From positions 62,001 through 126,000 of the forward strand of contig JAJDEF010000008.1 in NCBI GenBank assembly GCA_029259945.1: a stretch of 64,000 nucleotides of DNA, in the 5' to 3' direction. The notes under the pieces are model-generated. The model did not search any database and was not told the origin of the DNA. It was given only the letters and a program-made list of their open reading frames with translations. Shown here piece after piece: positions 7,555 to 15,923 of this stretch. This DNA comes from Planctomycetota bacterium (GTDB taxonomy: Bacteria; Planctomycetota; Planctomycetia; Pirellulales; Lacipirellulaceae). How positions within the stretch are numbered: the stretch's first letter is position 1; each line of letters opens with the position of its first letter. Both the position numbers and the translations under genes were made by a program.

Positions 7555-9177
7555 ATGAACACAGAAGTTCAAGCCGATTCCGCACAGAGGAATACCCTTG
7601 ATGAGCTTGTTAGTCGTTCGCGATCGCTTTACACGCTACCTGCCATTGCCGCCGAAGTGATCGAACTGACCAGCAATCCAAAGGGTGATGTACGCGCGCT
7701 AAAAGACTGCATTGAGGTCGATCCTGCGCTGACGGCAAAGATATTGCGAGTGGTCAACAGCTCGCTGTTTGGTTTGAGTCGCGAGGTAAGCGACTTGAAT
7801 CAAGCGATTGCGTTACTGGGGATCAAACCGCTAAAGCTGCTAGTGCTAGGGTTCAGCTTGCCGCAAGATTTGTTTCGCAAAGTGGCTCGAGACCAACTCG
7901 ATTGGTACTGGAAAACCACGTTGTCGCGAGCAATCGCAGCCCGTGAGATTAGCGAACAATTGTGGGAGCGTCCGGGCGACGATGCTTTTCTGGCGGGATT
8001 GCTACAGGATATCGGGGTGCTGGTTTTGCTGGGCGAGCTGCAGGAGCCTTACGCGTGTTTTCTACAGCGGGTGATCGACGAACGACTCGACTTGCAGCAA
8101 GTCGAAGTCGAGTCGTTAGGATTCGGGCATACGGCACTGAGTGCTGCGTTGCTTGATCACTGGAAGATGCCGGAGTTGCTGGTCGAAGCGATCTCCGAGC
8201 GCCGTGACTGGCAGCTACTCAAACGAAAAGAAACGCCAGCCGCAGAGTTGGCTCGGATATTGCACTTGGCCGGGTTGTTGGTCGAGCTGGTTGCCCAAAA
8301 CCGGCTGGACGTTTTGCCCGAGCTACTCGAAGTCGGTGAAGCCTATTGTGGGCTCGACAAAGGACGACTCTATGAGATTGTGGCGTCGTTGCATCCAAAA
8401 GTTCAGCTATTGGCAGAGGTATTGTCACTCGATCTTTCTGAGGGCAATGATTACGCGTCGGTGCTGAACGAGGCGCATACTCAAATGGCGTTGTTGACGG
8501 AGAGTGTGGCGGGGCCTTTGAGCCGATGGCATGCTAACGAAGACCAAATGTGTGATGGGATGCTGGAAGATGCCATCCGTCTTCAGAAGGCGGTCGATGC
8601 ATTTTTATCTGTTCCCGCAAGCGTTCTCTGCGAGTCCGATAGCCGTCATGAAGAAGAGATAGATGATTCAAAGTCCCTGGCGTCTGTCGGAATGGCCACG
8701 GGAGAAGAATCGCCGTTAGGTTCAGGCGGACTGGCCAGCAGGCTGACGTTGGCAGTAGGGCAATGTCGATCGATGCGCCAACCTTTGAGTGTGGTGCTTT
8801 TGGGGGTCAGTACTGAAAATTCGGCAAGCGAGCAGGAAGAACAATTGATTTCACAGACGCTGGATATCGCCTCCAGCAAGATGAAAAGCGAGGGGTTCGT
8901 GGTTGACGCGGTGGGCCCGTATCGACGTGCTATGGTGCTGCCCGGCTGGGAACGGCAAGAGGCGGTGCGCTATGCTCAATTGACAATCAAGGAGGTCGAG
9001 ACGGCGCTCAGTCAGTTGGAGCTTTCGGTGGAATGTGTGGCGGATGCCGGTGTAGCGACGGTCGCTTTACCGTTGAAGAATTTTTCGCCACCAAAACTGC
9101 TAGAGACCGCAAGCCGGTGTCTGGCAGCTGCTCAGTCGAGCGGGGCTAGCACGGTCAAGAGCCTCGAAATCTATTGA
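7555..9177 (+). CDS. HDOD domain protein with degenerate GGDEF-like C-terminal domain
   Basis: 540-residue cytoplasmic protein. Residues about 15-220 form an HDOD domain (LPAIAAEVIEL, DPALTAKILRVVNSSLFG, INQAIALLG-like block, GLLQDIGVLVLL). HDOD proteins act in signalling without the metal-binding HD pair. The last 150 residues keep the fold of a diguanylate cyclase (SVVLLGV..., CVADAGVATVAL, ETASRCLAAAQSSG) but no GGDEF-type catalytic motif, so it is probably a non-enzymatic sensor or adaptor. ATG at 7555, with AAGGA upstream. Confidence 0.8.
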   Translation: MNTEVQADSAQRNTLDELVSRSRSLYTLPAIAAEVIELTSNPKGDVRALKDCIEVDPALTAKILRVVNSSLFGLSREVSDLNQAIALLGIKPLKLLVLGFSLPQDLFRKVARDQLDWYWKTTLSRAIAAREISEQLWERPGDDAFLAGLLQDIGVLVLLGELQEPYACFLQRVIDERLDLQQVEVESLGFGHTALSAALLDHWKMPELLVEAISERRDWQLLKRKETPAAELARILHLAGLLVELVAQNRLDVLPELLEVGEAYCGLDKGRLYEIVASLHPKVQLLAEVLSLDLSEGNDYASVLNEAHTQMALLTESVAGPLSRWHANEDQMCDGMLEDAIRLQKAVDAFLSVPASVLCESDSRHEEEIDDSKSLASVGMATGEESPLGSGGLASRLTLAVGQCRSMRQPLSVVLLGVSTENSASEQEEQLISQTLDIASSKMKSEGFVVDAVGPYRRAMVLPGWERQEAVRYAQLTIKEVETALSQLELSVECVADAGVATVALPLKNFSPPKLLETASRCLAAAQSSGASTVKSLEIY

Positions 9178-9224
9178 TAGCCGGGCTCTGTTCCCAGGCC
9201 AAAGTCATATGTTATGATTCCCCG

Positions 9225-10259
9225 ATGAGCACCTCGGTTCCACCTCCCGCTGATCAGCCCGAATCGGATCTTTCTACCGGCAAGAAGTTGACGCCATCGC
9301 CCCTGTCCGTAGACCCTTTTCACGATCCGGCAGTGGCCCATTTCCCCGAGTTAACAGTTTCGGATCTGCACTTTCGTCCTCAACGTCGGACCTTTCTTCC
9401 GATAGGCCTATTTCTAGCAACCTGCCTTTCCACATTTTGGGTAGGTGCCACCCATTGGCAGCCGATGGAAGACGCCTATCTGGGTAGTTATGTCGCGATG
9501 TGGCGGACGATTCAGATGAATTGGGGTGTGGGTTTGCAGTACATGGTGGCGGTGTTGGCAATCTTGTTGACGCACGAGATGGGCCACTTCCTCCAGACAG
9601 TGAAACACCGTATCCCCGCGAGTTACCCGTTGTGCATCCCGATTCCCTTCAACGCGATTGGCACGATGGGAGCGGTGATCGGCATGGATGGAATGCGAGC
9701 CGATCGACGGCAGATCTTTGATATTGGAATCGCGGGCCCGCTCGCCGGGTTGGTGGTGGCGGTGCCCGTGCTATGGATGGGGATTGTCGAGCTGGACCTT
9801 ACGAATCTCCCGCAGCCGGGTGAATTTCAGCTTTACATGCCATGGATCGGCCAGTGGATGTTAGAGAAAGCTCATCCTGAGTGGGCCGGTCGGATTTGGA
9901 TTGGGGTTTCGCAGCTGAACCCCTACTTCATGGCGGGTTGGGTCGGCATGTTGATTACCGGCCTGAACATGTTGCCCATCAGCCAACTCGATGGTGGCCA
10001 TACGATTTATGCGTTGTTCTTAGATCGTGCCCATACGTTGGCGCGGTGGTTTGTTTCGCTCACGATTTTCTATATGGTCGCGAATCTCAATGAAGCGGTC
10101 ATGTGGACACCGATGTTGGTGTTGGTGATCCTCATGGGCATTCATCACCCACCAACGGCGAACGATAAGGTCAAGCTCGGGCCGGTTCGCTGGCTAATAG
10201 GTTTGACCTCGCTCTTGATCCCTCTGCTGTGCTTCCCAATTAAAGGGTTTCAGCAGTAG
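9225..10259 (+). CDS. Site-2-type membrane metalloprotease (M50 family)
   Basis: 344-residue multi-pass membrane protein. The zinc motif HEMGH is at 117-121 in a hydrophobic helix and the third ligand lies in QLDGGH at 254-259, with the NMLPISQ lead-in typical of S2P proteases. It would cut membrane-bound substrates within the bilayer, often in signalling. The first 50 residues are cytoplasmic and proline-rich. A TTG-started frame from 9174 is possible, but the ATG at 9225 gives a normal N-terminus. TATGAT lies 7 bases before this ATG. Confidence 0.88.
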   Translation: MSTSVPPPADQPESDLSTGKKLTPSPLSVDPFHDPAVAHFPELTVSDLHFRPQRRTFLPIGLFLATCLSTFWVGATHWQPMEDAYLGSYVAMWRTIQMNWGVGLQYMVAVLAILLTHEMGHFLQTVKHRIPASYPLCIPIPFNAIGTMGAVIGMDGMRADRRQIFDIGIAGPLAGLVVAVPVLWMGIVELDLTNLPQPGEFQLYMPWIGQWMLEKAHPEWAGRIWIGVSQLNPYFMAGWVGMLITGLNMLPISQLDGGHTIYALFLDRAHTLARWFVSLTIFYMVANLNEAVMWTPMLVLVILMGIHHPPTANDKVKLGPVRWLIGLTSLLIPLLCFPIKGFQQ

Positions 10260-10409
10260 GGCGGGCTGAAATCGGTTGAAGCCTCATTATCGTCACGTTC
10301 GTTTTATGGGGATCTGCCAGAGGCCCTTTCTGTGCCCTGCGGGCGTCTTTCCACGATTGCTTAACGTAAGCTTTTGGGATGAGGCCCCTAGAACAGCGTG
10401 CAGATTTTC

Positions 10410-10838
10410 ATGAATTTTCGACCAATTCGCCGATCTTTTCGAGCACGTCCTCAAGAGCAACGCCGCGGAGTCGCGGTTGTTGAGTTTGCGGTCTGCGCTC
10501 CGGTGTTGACTTTGATCATGCTGGGGACGATTGAGTCGAGTGCGATGATGTTTTTGCAACAGTCCCTCAGTATTTCTGCCTATGAAGGGTGCCGCATTGC
10601 TTTGGTGCCAGAAGCCAAGGCCACCAACGTGAAATATCAAAGTGAGCTGATCTTGAAAGATCGGGGAGTCAAAGAGGCGACCGTTTTGGTCGAACCAGCT
10701 AATTTTTCGACGTCGCCAGAAGGGACGTGGATTACGGTCACTACTAGCGCACCCTTCAACAAAAACTCACTCGTCGGCGGTTGGATTTTTTCTGGACGCA
10801 CACTCACCGCAACTGTGCAGATGATGAAAGAACAGTGA
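10410..10838 (+). CDS. TadE-like pilus-assembly / secretion protein (first of three)
   Basis: 142-residue protein with the TadE layout: basic start, then RRGVAVVEFAVCAPVLTLIML, a pseudopilin-like helix with Glu early in it, and a periplasmic domain. TadE proteins work with Tad/Flp pilus machinery at the cytoplasmic membrane. It is first in a three-gene operon, 29 bases before the VWA gene. A GTG start at 10398 would add four residues (MQIF); neither start has a strong ribosome site. Confidence 0.75.
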   Translation: MNFRPIRRSFRARPQEQRRGVAVVEFAVCAPVLTLIMLGTIESSAMMFLQQSLSISAYEGCRIALVPEAKATNVKYQSELILKDRGVKEATVLVEPANFSTSPEGTWITVTTSAPFNKNSLVGGWIFSGRTLTATVQMMKEQ

Positions 10839-10867
10839 TTCCCCTAGAGAGTAGCTATAGGTTCACC

Positions 10868-12019
10868 ATGCGCATTTCCCAAGTTCTATATTCCAACCGA
10901 AAAGTTGGGGCACGTCGTGCTGCGGTCGTCCCGATGGTCGCAATCATGTTGCCTGTGCTATTGGTCTTGGCAAGTTTCGTGATCAACCTGTCGTACATGG
11001 AGCTTTCGCGTACGGAGTTGAGAATCGCAAGCGATTCGGCAACACGGGCGGCGGGACACAAGCTTGCGCTGACGGGTGACCAAGCCGTGGCACGTCAGGC
11101 TGCTCGCGAAGCGGGAAATCGGAACTTGGTTGCAGGTGAGCCTCTTCTACTCGATGACAAGGACTTCGAGTTTGGGGTTTCCGTGCGATTGAGCGAGGGA
11201 GACCGATACGCATTTACTCCGGGTGGGACGGCCATCAATGCGGTGCGTTTGAATGCGCGGCGAACGAGTGATTCTGCCAGCGGTGCGGTAGAGATGGTTT
11301 TCCCAACCTTCGGTGCGGTTGATTCATTTGGGCCGAGCCAGCTTGCGATCGCTAGTCAGGTCGAGCTTGATATTGCCTTGGTGCTCGATCGTTCGGGTTC
11401 GATGGCCTATGGGGACAACGAGGATTCGGTCGCACGCGCAACCGCTGGCTTAGGGCCTGCGATAGCGCCTCCAGGTTGGTGGTTTGGCGATCCGGCCCCC
11501 CCGAAATCGAGATGGATAGGATTGGCAAATGCAGTTCAAGTTTTTTTGGACATTCTCAATAAATCGCCACAGGACGAGCATGTTTCGTTGGTGACTTACA
11601 ACTCGAAAGCCAAGACGGATCAAAATCTAACAACGGATTATTCGCTTATTCTCAAGGCCTTGGATGTTTACACAAAAAAAATGGAGGCGGGGGCGACCAA
11701 CATCCATAGTGGTATTCAGAAGGGGCTCCGCTCGACCCTACATCCCACCTACGCAAGGAAATGGGCGGCGAAGGTCTTGATTGTCTTAACCGATGGCAAA
11801 CACAACACGGGTAAAAAACCCGAAAGCGCCGCTGCCAAGGCTTTTAAGGATGGCATCGTCGTTTATACCATCACCTTTTCTAACGATGCTGAGCAAAAGC
11901 AGATGATTCGTCTATCGAAAAAAGGGGGCGGCAAGCACTTTCATGCGGCGAGTCAAGCGGACCTTCAACGGGCCTTTGAAGATATTGCCAGCAGTTTACC
12001 TACTTTGCTGACACAGTAA
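10868..12019 (+). CDS. TadG-like von Willebrand factor A protein
   Basis: 383-residue protein with an N-terminal membrane helix (about 20-42; RRAAVVPMVAIMLPVLLVLASF), a TadG-type linker, and a VWA domain from about 165. It keeps the metal-ion site residues DRSGS (174-178), the Thr of GATNI and the Asp of LTDGK. It probably binds or presents partners at the cell surface as part of a Tad-related apparatus. It sits between two TadE-like genes, with gaps of 29 and 22 bases, so all three are likely one operon ending at the terminator at 12772. Confidence 0.82.
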   Translation: MRISQVLYSNRKVGARRAAVVPMVAIMLPVLLVLASFVINLSYMELSRTELRIASDSATRAAGHKLALTGDQAVARQAAREAGNRNLVAGEPLLLDDKDFEFGVSVRLSEGDRYAFTPGGTAINAVRLNARRTSDSASGAVEMVFPTFGAVDSFGPSQLAIASQVELDIALVLDRSGSMAYGDNEDSVARATAGLGPAIAPPGWWFGDPAPPKSRWIGLANAVQVFLDILNKSPQDEHVSLVTYNSKAKTDQNLTTDYSLILKALDVYTKKMEAGATNIHSGIQKGLRSTLHPTYARKWAAKVLIVLTDGKHNTGKKPESAAAKAFKDGIVVYTITFSNDAEQKQMIRLSKKGGGKHFHAASQADLQRAFEDIASSLPTLLTQ

Positions 12020-12041
12020 GAAGAAAATAAATCGAGAAACA

Positions 12042-12755
12042 ATGGTCAATCAATCTCACAAACGCAATGATTGCGAACGTAGCCAACGATCGCCCGTGAA
12101 GTCTCGTACTGGGTCGGTGTTGGTCGAGTTTGCATTTATCTTTCCGATACTGGTCCTCTTTTTGGTAGGAACCGTGGAGTTTGTGCGGATGCATAATCTT
12201 CGACATGCCGCCGACGATTCTGCTTACGAGGCAGCACGCCATGTGATTGTGCCTGGCGCCAACGTAGGCGAGGCGATTAGCAAGGGACTGGATTTGATGA
12301 AGCGTGGCGCCGGCACCGTAGGTGCCAAAGTGTTTGTCGATCCGGCTGTCATCCTAGAATCGACGACTCAGGTTACGGTCCGGGTCGAAGTGCCGCTTCC
12401 CGGTAACAGCTTATTACCGTCGATTTTCACAGGGGGTAGGGTGATTTCGAGGGAGGTTACCCTCATGACCGAGCGAGTTCCCGTGGTGCTCGCCAATGCG
12501 CTCCCCACCCCGCCGAAGAAACCGAAGCCACCTAAAAAGCCAAAGAAACCGAAGAAGCCAAAAAAACCAAAGACAGACAAGCCTAAGAAACCCAAAAAGC
12601 CGAAAACGGACAAGCCCAAGAAACCAAAACCAAAACCAAAACCGAAGCCGAAGCCGAAGCCGAAGCCGAAGCCTAAGCCTAAGCCTAAGCCTAAGCCTAA
12701 GCCTAAGCCTAAGCCTAAGCCTAAGCCTAAGCCTAAGCCTAAGCCGCAGATTTAA
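12042..12755 (+). CDS. TadE-like protein with long Lys-Pro C-terminal tail
   Basis: 237-residue protein. Residues 1-150 are TadE-like (TGSVLVEFAFIFPILVLFLV helix with Glu, then a periplasmic domain ending in MTERVPVVLA). From about residue 155 it is almost only Lys and Pro: KKP repeats with two TDK breaks, then a run of about 25 Pro-Lys pairs, ending PQI. The tail would be extended and highly positive outside the membrane, perhaps binding cell wall, DNA or acidic polymer. Third gene of the TadE-VWA-TadE operon. Confidence 0.75.
   Translation: MVNQSHKRNDCERSQRSPVKSRTGSVLVEFAFIFPILVLFLVGTVEFVRMHNLRHAADDSAYEAARHVIVPGANVGEAISKGLDLMKRGAGTVGAKVFVDPAVILESTTQVTVRVEVPLPGNSLLPSIFTGGRVISREVTLMTERVPVVLANALPTPPKKPKPPKKPKKPKKPKKPKTDKPKKPKKPKTDKPKKPKPKPKPKPKPKPKPKPKPKPKPKPKPKPKPKPKPKPKPKPQI
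12516..12747 (+). repeat. Hexanucleotide tandem repeat encoding Lys-Pro pairs
   Basis: Blocks with distinct codon phases: CCAAAA units, then about five CCGAAG units, then twelve perfect CCTAAG units (12672-12743). Homogeneous blocks point to recent slippage expansion, all in frame. Confidence 0.9.
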
Positions 12756-12771
12756 TGAGTGTGTTAACGAG

Positions 12772-12811
12772 CGGGCCTGGTTGCAAAGTCAACCAGGCCC
12801 GTTTTTCTTTT
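12772..12811 (+). terminator. Rho-independent terminator of the TadE-VWA-TadE operon
   Basis: Perfect 12-base stem CGGGCCTGGTTG / CAACCAGGCCCG with a 6-base loop, followed by TTTTTCTTTT. It lies 16 bases after the stop codon. Confidence 0.95.
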
Positions 12812-12950
12812 GATTAGCGGCAAGAAGACGGAGTGGCTTGGCTGCGAGTTGGGGTACTGTTCAGATTCGTGTAAAAGTGCATGCTAAGGTGCCCAAAAAC
12901 GGACGTATTTGGGACTCCAGTTGTACCTAGCAACATGCGGTTCGAGCCGT

Positions 12951-12999
12951 CGGGCGATGTGACCGCACGCAGTTAGCCAAGGTGCAGTTGGGTCACATC
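12951..12999 (-). repeat. Cassette-associated repeat A
   Basis: On the minus strand TAACTGCGTGCGGTCACATC followed by GCCCG. It has a perfect 9-base inverted pair GATGTGACC / GGTCACATC enclosing 26 bases. It follows the alkyltransferase-like gene by about 45 bases. Confidence 0.75.
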
Positions 13000-13043
13000 T
13001 GCTTTTGAATGGTCGCATGCATTTAGTGTCTATTGCATTCCCA

Positions 13044-13388
13044 TCAATCAACGACTTCACTCGGTTCTTCCCATATCATAAGGTGCTCTGCGAATGATTT
13101 AATTGCAGCACCGCCGTCCTCGACGGTTTCCGATTCAAAGCCTGCCTCAGCCAAATAGGATTTCTGCTCTTCGTCGAGCTGGCCGTTGTCAGCAACGGCT
13201 CGCCACCATTGCAAGTGCGGCCAGTCGCGACGAACCGTCTTCAATGATGTGCTGACCGTCCGACCGTTTGCACCTGGCGCGAATCCAGCTTGAGTGGCAA
13301 TAGAAGTTAAGGTGGCAAGCTTTTCCGCTTTCTTGAGTTCCCAAAGGATATGGGCAATGGCTTGAGCACGAGTCGACGCAGTTAACAT
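13044..13388 (-). CDS. Small protein, possibly alkyltransferase-like (MGMT-fold DNA-binding)
   Basis: 114 residues, not firmly recognised. The order ATLTSIATQAGF (helix resembling the YGxIAxxxG block), RTVSTSLKTV (helix) and WWRAVADNGQL...LAEAGFE resembles the DNA-binding half of O6-alkylguanine transferases, where the active PCHRV is replaced by a Trp-containing sequence as in alkyltransferase-like proteins. If so it binds damaged DNA without repairing it. The AlkZ-related neighbour is in keeping with this. It is the last gene of a three-gene array in which each gene is followed by the same repeat. Confidence 0.4.
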   Translation of the reverse strand: MLTASTRAQAIAHILWELKKAEKLATLTSIATQAGFAPGANGRTVSTSLKTVRRDWPHLQWWRAVADNGQLDEEQKSYLAEAGFESETVEDGGAAIKSFAEHLMIWEEPSEVVD

Positions 13389-13512
13389 GAATCACTTCTG
13401 ACAGTTAATTGTTGTAGCTCTTAGTTTTGGACACCTTCTTTTTCCTCTGTCATTCCATTCTACACTATCTGGCTCTCGCTGAGTTCTTAGATTGGGGCAC
13501 ACTTATCCAGCA

Positions 13513-13538
13513 GCGGGCGATGTGACCGCACGCAGTTA
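13513..13538 (-). repeat. Cassette-associated repeat B
   Basis: Same core as repeat A (24 of 25 central bases shared). On the minus strand it begins with the TAA stop codon of the AlkZ-related gene: TAACTGCGTGCGGTCACATC then GCCCGC. Confidence 0.8.
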
Positions 13539-14069
13539 CTCCTGCACAATGTCTAAGTGCACTTCTCGCATCGGGAGCCAGTAATCATTTTTCAGTTTCG
13601 GGTCGTTCGAGCGAACGATGTTCAAACTCACTTGAAGTTTCTTCAACGCCGTATCGAATTTACTCTTTGTACAGGCCAGTTCGGCGATCGCTCGCTTGCG
13701 AAGTGGTCCCGTATAGTCGGGCTCCAAGCGAATTAAGTCGTATACTTCCTGCGAGAGTGGATCTAACTCACTGACCGGCTGAAAGGCGTCTGGGTAATGC
13801 ACCTTGCGAAAGTGTTGCATCTCCATCAACACCGCATCGCCTCCCTGAACCTTCCCGTAAAACACCTCATTAGGATACGTCTGCGGAATCCGAGTCTTCC
13901 AATCCCAGATTGCTACGACCTTCGGATTCCAGCCTCCAGCCTCGGGTTTCTTTTCTGACAATCCCGTGTTGTCCCACAACGACGGGTACGGCGAACTCTT
14001 GCTGCCGAACACAGTACAAACCTTTTGCTCCAGCACGAACTGAAAGGCTTCTTCAAATGTATTGATCAT
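13536..14069 (-). CDS. AlkZ-related protein with C-terminal winged helix
   Basis: 177-residue protein. Its N-terminal half (FEEAFQFVLEQKVCTVF, SLWDNTGL, GGWNPKVVAIWDWKTRIP, EVFYGKV) matches what I remember of small proteins related to the DNA glycosylase AlkZ. The C-terminal half looks like a winged helix (LRKRAIAELACTKSKFDTALKKLQ). Function unproven; DNA-lesion recognition is an inference. ATG at 14069, with TATAAT only 7 bases upstream, so the message may lack a leader. A longer frame from 14147 runs through repeat C and was not used. Confidence 0.5.
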   Translation of the reverse strand: MINTFEEAFQFVLEQKVCTVFGSKSSPYPSLWDNTGLSEKKPEAGGWNPKVVAIWDWKTRIPQTYPNEVFYGKVQGGDAVLMEMQHFRKVHYPDAFQPVSELDPLSQEVYDLIRLEPDYTGPLRKRAIAELACTKSKFDTALKKLQVSLNIVRSNDPKLKNDYWLPMREVHLDIVQE

Positions 14070-14118
14070 GAAAGGGATTATAACATGACGGTTGCGGTGT
14101 GGTTCACTATATCCTACA

Positions 14119-14215
14119 GCGGGCGATGTGACTTCAGGCAGTTTCAAGCAATGCTCATAACAGCAGTTTGATAAGTCGACTGGTCACCTTTTCAGCACAT
14201 AAATTGGTCCACATC
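14119..14215 (-). repeat. Cassette-associated repeat C
   Basis: Core GTCACATCGCCCGCTG (minus strand) identical to repeat B, with more divergence on the gene side. An imperfect outer arm GATGTGGAC lies 3 bases after the stop of the small membrane-protein gene and faces GTCACATC across about 75 bases. Confidence 0.65.
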
Positions 14216-14218
14216 AAC

Positions 14219-14398
14219 TTAAGTCCTTGCCCTGCGTTGCTTAATCCAAACTGTTATCGCTCCCAAAATTATTCCAGTGAGTGACAGAACAACTCCCCAA
14301 ATTCCAGGGTCAATTTGTACTCCATTAAATGCTGCGAGGACAAACCCGAGAAACGGTATTAGTGCAAGAACTATTGTTACTGCTTCGGTGATTCGCAT
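14219..14398 (-). CDS. Small two-helix membrane protein
   Basis: 59-residue frame with ATG at 14398 and TAA at 14221-14219. It starts MRITEAVTIVLALIPFLGFV, then has a short polar turn (NGVQIDPG) and a second helix (GVVLSLTGIILGAITVW), and ends in a basic tail (KQRRART). Two hydrophobic segments with a positive C-terminus suggest an inner-membrane hairpin protein. No family recognised. It is first of the three-gene array whose members are each followed by the shared repeat, which supports it being a real gene. Confidence 0.55.
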   Translation of the reverse strand: MRITEAVTIVLALIPFLGFVLAAFNGVQIDPGIWGVVLSLTGIILGAITVWIKQRRART

Positions 14399-14446
14399 AG
14401 CCGTTACCTTATTTACTCGTTTGCTCAGAAGGATAGAACGCAGTAA

Positions 14447-14470
14447 AATCGGGCCAGGATGGCCCGGCTA
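14447..14470 (-). repeat. Dispersed hairpin, CATAGCC family, copy 7, supplying the aceF stop codon
   Basis: On the minus strand TAGCC then stem CGGGCCA / TGGCCCG with TCC loop, then GATT. The TAG that starts the repeat (14470-14468) is the stop codon of aceF. Confidence 0.8.
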
Positions 14471-15808
14471 GGTGGGTGCTAGTAGGAGTCGGCCGGGATT
14501 GGCTAGGTAGCTTTTTACTTCGTTCAGAAAGCGTGCGGCGGCTCCGCCGTCAACGATTCGGTGGTCGTAGGTAATCGACAGAGGCATCATCAGCCGTGGC
14601 TCGAATTGGCCTTCGATGTATTGAGGCATCATGCGGCTACGGCCCACGAGAAGAATGGCTACCTCAGGGGGATTGATGATCGGAGTCGAGTAGGTGCCGC
14701 CGATGGCGCCGAGGTTACTGATGGTGAACGTGCCGCCACGAAGGTCGTCGACGGTAAAACTGCCCGACCGTGCTGCTTCGGCCATGGTCGCCAGTTCTCG
14801 GGCAATTTGCGGAATGCTTTTACGATCGGCGTCTCGCAGAACGGGGACGAGTAGGCCTTTTTCGGTATCTACGGCAATGCCGATGTTTACATATTCTTTG
14901 TAGATCGTTTCGTTGGCTTCGGTATCGATCGAGGCATTGATGACGGGGTGCAGCTTGAGAGCCGAGGCGACGGCTTTGATCAAGAACGGCATGGCGGTGA
15001 GCTTGATGCCGCTGGCTGCGTAGTCGTCTTTGCTGTCTTTGCGGATGCGTTCGAGTTCGGTCGTGTCGACGTCGTCGAAGTTCGTGAGTTGAGGGATCGT
15101 GCTGTAAGAGGCGAGCATATTGCGTGCAATGGTTTGCCGCATGCGCGACATTTTTTCACGACGGATCCCCCCGATGCCATCCGAGTCGGGAGTGCCGGGC
15201 GGGGTAACTCCTTCTGGGGCTGCGGAGGCGGACTGTTCGTTAGCGGTACGAACATGGGCACGGATGTCGTCTTCGGTGATGCGACCGGAACCGCCGCTGG
15301 GACGCACTCGGCGCAAGTCGACACCCAATTCTCGTGCAAGTCGCCGGACGGCGGGGCCTGCGGCGGAAGAGGAATGGCCGTCACCTGGGACATCGGTGGT
15401 TGGTTGGGGAGCTGGGGGCTGGGGCGTGGGGACTGGGGAAGCGGCAGCAACGGGCTTAGCAGGTGCAGCAGGTTCTGGTGTTGTGGCTACTTCGACGGGG
15501 GCGGGTGGAGTAGGCTCAGGCGCCGGCGACTTTTCAACGGGCTCTGATTCCACGACCGCTGAAGTGGGGCTCGCCGGGGTGAGTTCTAGGATGGCGGCGC
15601 CGACGGTGAGGGTGTCGCCTTCGGAAACCAAGATTTTGACGACGGTGCCTGCTTCTGGGCTGGGGACCGGCATGGTGGCTTTGTCGGTTTCGATTTCGAT
15701 CAGGTCTTGCTCGGCCTGAATGGCGTCGCCTTCGCTGACCAGGATCGAGAGGACATCGCCCGACTCGATATTTTCGCCGAGATTAGGGAGTGTTATTTGT
15801 GTAGACAT
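14468..15808 (-). CDS. aceF: Dihydrolipoamide acetyltransferase (E2 of pyruvate dehydrogenase)
   Basis: 446 residues. One lipoyl domain (1-75, lipoyl Lys43 in ETDKATM), a Pro/Ala/Thr-rich linker, an E3-binding domain (AVRRLARELGVDLRRV...GRITEDDI, about 150-190) and a catalytic domain with DHRIVDGG near the C-terminus. It transfers acetyl groups to CoA and forms the core of the complex made with aceE and lpd upstream. A frame beginning ten codons earlier exists, but MSTQITLPNLGE is the normal start. The stop codon lies in a dispersed hairpin. Confidence 0.93.
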   Translation of the reverse strand: MSTQITLPNLGENIESGDVLSILVSEGDAIQAEQDLIEIETDKATMPVPSPEAGTVVKILVSEGDTLTVGAAILELTPASPTSAVVESEPVEKSPAPEPTPPAPVEVATTPEPAAPAKPVAAASPVPTPQPPAPQPTTDVPGDGHSSSAAGPAVRRLARELGVDLRRVRPSGGSGRITEDDIRAHVRTANEQSASAAPEGVTPPGTPDSDGIGGIRREKMSRMRQTIARNMLASYSTIPQLTNFDDVDTTELERIRKDSKDDYAASGIKLTAMPFLIKAVASALKLHPVINASIDTEANETIYKEYVNIGIAVDTEKGLLVPVLRDADRKSIPQIARELATMAEAARSGSFTVDDLRGGTFTISNLGAIGGTYSTPIINPPEVAILLVGRSRMMPQYIEGQFEPRLMMPLSITYDHRIVDGGAAARFLNEVKSYLANPGRLLLAPT

Positions 15809-15886
15809 GATTGGTTTCTGGATAGGGAGTCGCGTCAATTCAGAAAGGAACTATATGTTGTTGGGAATTGGTCTATCGATTGAATA

Positions 15887-15917
15887 ACCACAGAGGGCAC
15901 GGAGGAGCACAGAGTGC
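15887..15917 (+). repeat. CCACAGAGG-type repeat, left flank of the GxxExxY gene
   Basis: ACCACAGAGGGCACGGAGG then AGCACAGAGTGC. It is inverted relative to the copy at 16303-16334, so the pair brackets the GxxExxY gene. Confidence 0.85.
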
Positions 15918-15923
15918 TATTTT

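Noticed and set aside
12672..12743. CCTAAG run as a telomere-like or CRISPR-like array
   Set aside because: The repeat is in frame inside a coding region, has no spacers and lies far from any sequence end.
12496..12813. Arg/Ser-repeat protein on the plus strand
   Set aside because: It is the out-of-frame reading of the Lys-Pro hexamer repeat and runs through the terminator.
12951..14215. Classical integron attC sites after the three small genes
   Set aside because: The repeats lack a clear GTTRRRY / RYYYAAC core pair and no integron integrase is in the window, so I report only a cassette-like layout.
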